Shown one piece after another: positions 59,709 to 64,000 of a DNA stretch of 64,000 bases (position 1 is the stretch's first letter; each line of letters starts with the position of its first letter). The stretch is taken from assembly GCA_015234425.1 (NCBI GenBank), contig JADGNE010000033.1:155166-219165 (forward strand). Direction: 5' to 3'. This DNA is from Devosia sp. (lineage in GTDB: Bacteria > Pseudomonadota > Alphaproteobacteria > Rhizobiales > Devosiaceae). Made by a program: the position numbers and the translations under genes. The notes below the pieces were generated by a model. The model made no database searches, was not told the DNA's origin, and saw nothing but the letters and a program-made list of their open reading frames with translations.

Positions 59709-61877
59709 TCAAGCTGTCACGGTAACCGGCACCGATTTAAAGGCTGGTGTCTTGCTGCGGGGATCTACCGCGGTGCCGACGAGCACATTGGCTTCCGGAT
59801 AATAGGCCAGCACCGAGCCGCGCGGCAGGTCAAAGAGCGTCGCCACCCCTTCCATCCTGCCGACGTCTGAGTTCACCCGAACCTTCTGTCCCTCGACCAG
59901 CCCGCGTTCGGCCATGTCCTCGCCATTGAGGAAGATCGAATAGCGTCCCGCTTTGCCGCGATAGCTGTCCGTTTCCTCATAGATGATCGAGTTGAACTGC
60001 CCCTCGCTGCGCACCGAGGCCAGCATCAATTTGCCCGGCTCGACCTTGGGAATATCCGTGACCACGAAATGGGCCCGTCCATCCACCGTTCCGAACTCGG
60101 GCACATGCATGACGCGGTTGCGGATATGGAATTCGCGTTTGGCCACGTCGATATCGGCCAGCTCCTCCATTCCCGGTACGATCGCTGCGATCGCATCGCG
60201 GATTTTCGCGTGTTCGGCAAATGCCTCGAAATCGATGGGCGAATTCGCCAGCACCCGTTTTCCCAGCTGCCCCAGGATCCAGCTTTCCGGTCGCACGGTG
60301 TCGATCCGGCAAATGCCGCCATCCGAGAGGCGTACGAAGTTGAACATCGATTCCTGGGTGGTCGGCTCCCATTCCTCGTCGCGTGCCGTCACCGGCAGGA
60401 TCATCACCTCGCCATCGCCCAATCCATGCACATGGCCCTGGTTGAGTGTCGTGGTGAGAAAGAGCTTGAACCCGATCGCCCCCATGGCCCGGGTTGAAAA
60501 CGCCGTGTCCGGCGTCGCCGCCCAGAGATTGCCGCCCATGATCACGGCCGCATCGACCTCCCCGGCCTCGGCCCGCTTGAGGCAGGCCATGGTATCGAGC
60601 CCCTTCTCCTCGGGGAATTTTATCCCGAACGCCGCTTCCATCTTGGCCAGCACGTCTCTCGCCAGCACGGGCTTGACGCCAATGGTGCCGATCCCCTGCA
60701 CATTTGAGTGCCCGCGCAGCGGCAAGAGCCCTGCATAAGGCTTCCCGATCATGCCGCGCAGCAGCGCCAGATTGGCGATGGCTTCCACATTGGCGACACC
60801 ATGGACATGGTGCGTCATGCCCATGCCCCAGGCGAAAACTGCGTTCTGCGCCCGTCCATAGGCAGCCGCGACCCGGCTGATCTCGTCGCGCGAAAGCCCG
60901 CAGGCCGCGGTAATCTCGTCCCAGCCAAGCCCATCGAGGTCCTCCCGAAACGCCGAGAAGTCCGCGCCATGGGCAGCGATGAAGTTCCGGTCTTCGCTGC
61001 CCTGCTCGAGCACTGCCTTGGCCAGCCCCTTGAACAAGGCGATGTCAGAACCGATCCGCGGCTGCAGATAGTCCGAGGCGATCTCACTGCCGCCCTTGAG
61101 CATGGACATCGGCGATTTCGGCACCGCGAATTTCACCAATCCCGGCTCCTTGGCCGGATTGATGACAATCACCTGCCCGCCCCGCTCGCGGCAGTTCTTG
61201 AGCATATGAATGAAGCGCGGGTGGTTTGACGAAGGATTGGCGCCGATCACGAAGATCAGGTCGGTGCCGGTCAGATCCTCGAGCTCGACCGTCGAAGTGC
61301 CTTTGCCGATCGTGGTGGCCAACCCTTCGCTCGTCGCCTGATGGCAATAATAGGAGCAGTTGTTGACGTTATTGGTGCCATAGGCGCGCGCCAGCAGCTG
61401 GAACAGAAATCCGGCCTCGTTGGACGAGCGACCCGAGGAGTAAAAGAAAGTCCGCTGGGGGTCGGTTTCGGCCAGCCGCCCTGCGGCATGGTCTAGCGCT
61501 TCCTCCCAGCCGATGGGCTCGAACCGCTCCGAGCCGGCGCGCCGGAACAGCGGCACCCCGAGGCGGCCCAGATGCTCCATCTCCTTGCCGCTCAGTTCAC
61601 TGAGGTCGGCGATCGTATGCTCGAAAACCTCATGCGGGATCGGCGGCTGGATATCGGTCGATTGCGCCTGCACGCTTTTGTTGCAGACCGAGGGAAACTC
61701 ATCGAGCTCATTGGTCATGCCACCGCGCTGGCCGCCCATGCCATAGGCACAGGCCTTGCAGGCGTTCTTCGAGGTCAAGGCCTTGGCGGACTTGCCCACC
61801 CCCATCCGCGTGATGGTGGACAGGGTATAGAGCACCTTCTTGGGGCCTCCCCCGACAATTGTGCTGGTATCGGCCAC
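59709..61877 (-). CDS. FdhF/YdeP-family molybdopterin oxidoreductase
   Basis: A 722-residue formate-dehydrogenase-alpha-like protein binding bis-molybdopterin. Features: the N-terminal Cys motif CKACAYGMGGQRGG...VCNKS for an Fe-S cluster; the Mo region NNCSYYCHQATSEGLATTIGKGTS; LIFVIGANPSSNHPRF and GNLWAATPDTAFSTRAMG for pterin binding; and a C-terminal MopB domain (GRYSIFLNGEDMAERGLVEGQKVRV). The E. coli relative YdeP is linked to acid resistance; the substrate here is unknown. The start is uncertain: GTG at 61877 nine bases after GGGGAG is preferred over a TTG at 61931 with no ribosome site. Confidence 0.92.
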   Translation of the reverse strand: MADTSTIVGGGPKKVLYTLSTITRMGVGKSAKALTSKNACKACAYGMGGQRGGMTNELDEFPSVCNKSVQAQSTDIQPPIPHEVFEHTIADLSELSGKEMEHLGRLGVPLFRRAGSERFEPIGWEEALDHAAGRLAETDPQRTFFYSSGRSSNEAGFLFQLLARAYGTNNVNNCSYYCHQATSEGLATTIGKGTSTVELEDLTGTDLIFVIGANPSSNHPRFIHMLKNCRERGGQVIVINPAKEPGLVKFAVPKSPMSMLKGGSEIASDYLQPRIGSDIALFKGLAKAVLEQGSEDRNFIAAHGADFSAFREDLDGLGWDEITAACGLSRDEISRVAAAYGRAQNAVFAWGMGMTHHVHGVANVEAIANLALLRGMIGKPYAGLLPLRGHSNVQGIGTIGVKPVLARDVLAKMEAAFGIKFPEEKGLDTMACLKRAEAGEVDAAVIMGGNLWAATPDTAFSTRAMGAIGFKLFLTTTLNQGHVHGLGDGEVMILPVTARDEEWEPTTQESMFNFVRLSDGGICRIDTVRPESWILGQLGKRVLANSPIDFEAFAEHAKIRDAIAAIVPGMEELADIDVAKREFHIRNRVMHVPEFGTVDGRAHFVVTDIPKVEPGKLMLASVRSEGQFNSIIYEETDSYRGKAGRYSIFLNGEDMAERGLVEGQKVRVNSDVGRMEGVATLFDLPRGSVLAYYPEANVLVGTAVDPRSKTPAFKSVPVTVTA

Positions 61878-62021
61878 GAACACATGCTCCCCGAAACTGT
61901 TCGCGCCATTGTCACGGGAGAGCTTTCTCAAAGCAAGTTAGCACTGGAGCTAAATGCTTCACTTTCCGGAACGGCACGGCACCGCCGTCGTTGGGCTACC
62001 ACTGCAACACGGAGTTCTACC

Positions 62022-62546
62022 ATGCGCACTTTCCTCAGAATCTCGCTGGCCAGCCTGCTGCTTGCGACCCCAACCCTTGCCCAGGAAGCCATGAGCACCT
62101 TCATCAATCAGGATGGCGCCGAGGCGGGCACTGTCACCCTCACGCAGGGCGAAGGATCGGTCACCCTCTCCGGCTCCGCCTCTGGCCTCAGTGAAGGTGA
62201 ACACGGCATCCACTTCCACACGACCGGCAACTGCGATTCCGCGACCAAGTTTGAAAGCGCCGGCGACCACTTCAATCCGACTGACCACCAGCACGGCCTC
62301 GAAAATGACGCCGGGCCCCACGCCGGCGACCTGCCCAATATCTCCGCCGGCGCCGATGGCCTCTCCGAGTTCGAGGTGACGTCCGCGTCGATCTCCCTGA
62401 CCGAAGGGGACGAGGGTTATGTCTTTGACGAAGACGGCACCGCGCTCATTATCCATGCCAGTGCCGACGATCAGGTGACCGATCCCTCAGGCAATTCCGG
62501 TGACCGCGTTCTCTGCGCCGTGGTCGAGGCCGCCCCTGCCCCCTGA
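62022..62546 (+). CDS. sodC: Periplasmic Cu/Zn superoxide dismutase SodC
   Basis: A 174-residue exported enzyme that converts superoxide to peroxide and oxygen. A signal peptide (MRTFLRISLASLLLATPTLA) ends at AQ. Copper and zinc ligands are visible: HGIHFHTTGNC, AGDHFNPTDHQHG, GPHAGDLPNI and IIHASADDQ. The catalytic Arg and disulphide Cys lie in GDRVLCAVV, pairing with the Cys of TGNC. GGAG precedes the ATG at 62022. It is divergent from the molybdopterin oxidoreductase gene. Confidence 0.95.
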   Translation: MRTFLRISLASLLLATPTLAQEAMSTFINQDGAEAGTVTLTQGEGSVTLSGSASGLSEGEHGIHFHTTGNCDSATKFESAGDHFNPTDHQHGLENDAGPHAGDLPNISAGADGLSEFEVTSASISLTEGDEGYVFDEDGTALIIHASADDQVTDPSGNSGDRVLCAVVEAAPAP

Positions 62547-62552
62547 CGACAA

Positions 62553-62583
62553 AAAGGCCCCGCCACATTGGCGGGGCTTTTCC
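62553..62583 (+). terminator. Terminator of sodC
   Basis: GCCCCGCC-ACATT-GGCGGGGC is flanked by AAAAAG and followed by TTTTCC, about ten bases after the sodC stop. Confidence 0.9.
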
Positions 62584-62651
62584 TCAATCGGTTGGTCCGA
62601 TGCGCCCGGCCGCTGATGCACCTTTCCCATCCAGGCGATCACCGCCGTGAC

Positions 62652-62686
62652 ACAAAAACGCCCGGCGACCCTTTGCCGCCAGGCGT
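62652..62686 (-). terminator. Terminator of the glycine-rich protein gene
   Basis: On the minus strand ACGCCTGGCG and CGCCGGGCGT (one mismatch) form a stem followed by TTTTTGTG, about 45 bases after the gene's stop. Confidence 0.75.
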
Positions 62687-62731
62687 GATCTGGAACGAAA
62701 AAGGCCGCATCACACGACCTTCTTCCGAAGA

Positions 62732-63598
62732 TTAGTAGACGAATACCGTCAGCTGGTTGCCGCTGCGGTTGACCGCAAACACTCGCGACGGGCTGTAGCT
62801 CGAGCGACTGATCGAGGCGTTGAGCAGCGGATCGCTGCCGATCGCGGCCTGCAGGTTCTGCCCCAGACCGGTGCTGCTCAGCGCCGATGCCAGCCAGGTC
62901 TGGACTTCCGGACAGATGGCAACCCGCTGGATGGCCACATTGCTGGCCCGCTGCCAGGACCCGTCAATCCGCGTGTCGCGGATCAGGCGTTCCAATTGCC
63001 GTGGCTGCGTGCCGACACAGGCTGCCGATCCACCGCCACCGCCGCTCGAATTGGTCGAGGCAATTGGCAGCCCGCCGCCACCCCCACCGTTGCCGCCGCC
63101 GCCGTTACCGCCGCCGCCATTGCCGCCACCGCCGCCGTTGCCGCCGCCACCACCGGAGCCGCCGTCGCCACCGCCGCCGCCGTTACCACCGCCGCCGCCG
63201 TTACCACCGCCGCCGCCGTTACCACCGCCGCCGCCGCCACCGTTACCACCGCCGCCGATGCCGATATCGACATCGACCAGCCGCGGACCGCCGACCGTGG
63301 CGTCCACATTGGCCGCGCCGTTGAGCAGATTGACATTGGCATCGACAAGGCTGCCCCCACCCACGCCGACGGTCGCCCCGGCAAGAGGCTGGGAACCGCC
63401 CACATTCAGGTCGACAAGATTGTCGCCGCCAACGCCCAGATTGATCAGCCCGGAAGAGGAAGCATCTCCCGAACCCAGAGTAATCAGGGCACTTTCGCCC
63501 TCACCACCGATAATACCCAGCAGGGACTGCGCCTGCGCCGGCAACGACACACCAGAAAGCAAGGCCAGTGACAGAAGCGTTCTCGAAAAAATTTTCAT
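62732..63598 (-). CDS. Exported glycine-rich repeat protein
   Basis: A 288-residue protein. A signal peptide (MKIFSRTLLSLALLSGVSLPAQAQ) is followed by about 85 residues of V/N/G/L repeats (GLINLGVGGDNLVDLNVGG; LVDVDIGIGG), then a roughly 60-residue run of GGGGN repeats, and a C-terminal domain of about 95 residues with two Cys (AACVGTQPRQLERLIRDTRI; RVAICPEVQTWLASAL; VFAVNRSGNQLTVFVY). It looks like a surface or secreted protein. The function is unknown. Repeat number is likely variable between strains. Confidence 0.85.
   Translation of the reverse strand: MKIFSRTLLSLALLSGVSLPAQAQSLLGIIGGEGESALITLGSGDASSSGLINLGVGGDNLVDLNVGGSQPLAGATVGVGGGSLVDANVNLLNGAANVDATVGGPRLVDVDIGIGGGGNGGGGGGGNGGGGGNGGGGGNGGGGGDGGSGGGGGNGGGGGNGGGGNGGGGNGGGGGGLPIASTNSSGGGGGSAACVGTQPRQLERLIRDTRIDGSWQRASNVAIQRVAICPEVQTWLASALSSTGLGQNLQAAIGSDPLLNASISRSSYSPSRVFAVNRSGNQLTVFVY
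63072..63257. repeat. Triplet-like coding repeat (GGN/AAY) in the glycine-rich gene
   Basis: About 186 bases encode GGGGN and GGGGD units with near-identical 12–15-base periods. It is prone to slippage but any change by whole units keeps the frame. It is not a CRISPR. Confidence 0.85.
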
Positions 63599-63741
63599 GA
63601 TTCTTCTCCTTTGGGACCAGAGCGCTACAAAGAAGAACAGAAGTTACGCCCCAAAGTTTTATCACGAAAAATTCAATAACATTCGGCGTTTAAGGCGCAT
63701 TAACCGATTTGTTAAAACTATACTCAATCCACTCAAAATAA

Positions 63742-63769
63742 AGAAGGCGCGGAACCTTGGTTCCGCGCC
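63742..63769 (-). terminator. Strong terminator for an unidentified minus-strand transcript
   Basis: GGCGCGGAACC-TT-GGTTCCGCGCC is a near-perfect 22-base stem. On the minus strand TTCTTTATTTTG follows, so it ends a transcript coming from the right. Confidence 0.8.
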
Positions 63770-63949
63770 CCATCGGGGTCACATCGAAGGAGCGTCAGCC
63801 TTCGCGCCACCGCCGACCATGATGGCGATCCGGGGAGGAGATCGGTTCGCCGCTAGCCGTACTGCTGATGTGCAGTTCGCCAGTTCAACGGCAGAGGAGC
63901 GGTTGGGTTCCCCATATTGTCACCCAATAGCGCCAAGCTGTCGCGCCTA

Positions 63950-64000
63950 GGTCCTGTTGACAAACTGGATTCCCAAATCGGGTTTGCCGTGATTCAAGAC
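63950..64000. mobile_element. Possible IS5-like insertion-sequence end
   Basis: The sequence after CTAG at 63947 reads GGTCCTGTTGACAAAC and later TTGCCGTGATTCAAGAC, which resembles the termini of IS5-family elements in Hyphomicrobiales from memory. CTAG fits the YTAR target of the IS5 group. No transposase is visible within the window. Confidence 0.3.

Larger units (their letters stand above)
63599..64000. other. Right-end region with no convincing CDS
   Basis: No start-to-stop frame with a ribosome site was found in these 402 bases. The part to about 63740 is AT-richer than usual and must hold the promoter of the glycine-rich gene. The rest holds a strong terminator, a possible small RNA and a possible IS end. 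Confidence 0.5.

Noticed and set aside
63072-63257. Regular repeat that could look like a CRISPR array
   Set aside because: Units are 12–15 bases with no unique spacers and are in frame within a signal-peptide protein.
63700-63715. TTAA...TTAA pair upstream of the glycine-rich gene as a CtrA box
   Set aside because: The spacing is eight bases rather than seven, and the surrounding DNA is AT-rich, so chance is likely.
63779-63914. 46-codon minus-strand frame ending before the terminator as a truncated CDS
   Set aside because: It opens after a stop and has no supported start codon; a non-coding transcript is more likely.

Overview
The window is high-GC alphaproteobacterial chromosome. The order ligA–recN–bamD–lpxC–ftsZ–ftsA–ftsQ–ddl–murC–murG–ftsW–mraY–murF–murE–ftsI–ftsL–rsmH, the alphaproteobacterial rnpB and the carboxyspermidine route to polyamines point to Hyphomicrobiales, probably a Devosia-like genus. 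The genus is an inference. No phage, plasmid or CRISPR was seen; the only sign of a mobile element is a possible insertion-sequence end at the extreme right edge.

Left arm (1–9.4 kb): a truncated AsmA-family gene divergent from the UvrD/PcrA helicase, a YbjQ-family protein, a membrane diguanylate cyclase with an intact I-site, prmA, two tandem paralogous 43–44-residue proteins, and an aminopeptidase P.

Minus-strand cell-envelope block (8.9–34.8 kb): reading in the direction of transcription, rsmH, ftsL, ftsI, murE, murF, mraY, [DUF4394 gene], ftsW, murG, murC, ddl, ftsQ, ftsA, ftsZ, lpxC, bamD, a methyltransferase, recN, ligA and two exported proteins of unknown function. This is the dcw cluster for peptidoglycan precursor synthesis and septation. 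Three usual members are missing. murD is absent and a DUF4394 exported protein sits in its slot; murC runs directly into ddl without murB; there is no mraZ upstream of rsmH. ftsZ has its own 293-bp leader with two candidate CtrA boxes.

Divergent from rsmH (35–38 kb) is a three-gene signalling operon: a CHASE3 histidine kinase, a single-domain response regulator, and a receiver–HWE/HisKA_2-type kinase. Then follow the carboxyspermidine dehydrogenase and decarboxylase genes, a 48-residue exported peptide, the RNase P RNA gene and a DjlA-like co-chaperone.

Right arm (42–64 kb): a MetF plus ArsR–methyltransferase pair behind a perfect 22-bp palindrome; a DUF2336 protein; katG divergent from oxyR; a host-attachment-family protein; an alpha/beta hydrolase; a PhyH dioxygenase divergent from an AraC regulator; ettA; an AI-2E-type permease with an unusual long cytoplasmic tail; a second, soluble diguanylate cyclase; a YdeP-like molybdopterin oxidoreductase divergent from periplasmic sodC; and an exported glycine-repeat protein. 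The last 400 bp hold no convincing gene, but do hold a strong terminator (possible small RNA) and the possible IS end. Oxidative-stress functions (katG/oxyR, sodC) and cyclic-di-GMP enzymes recur in this arm.
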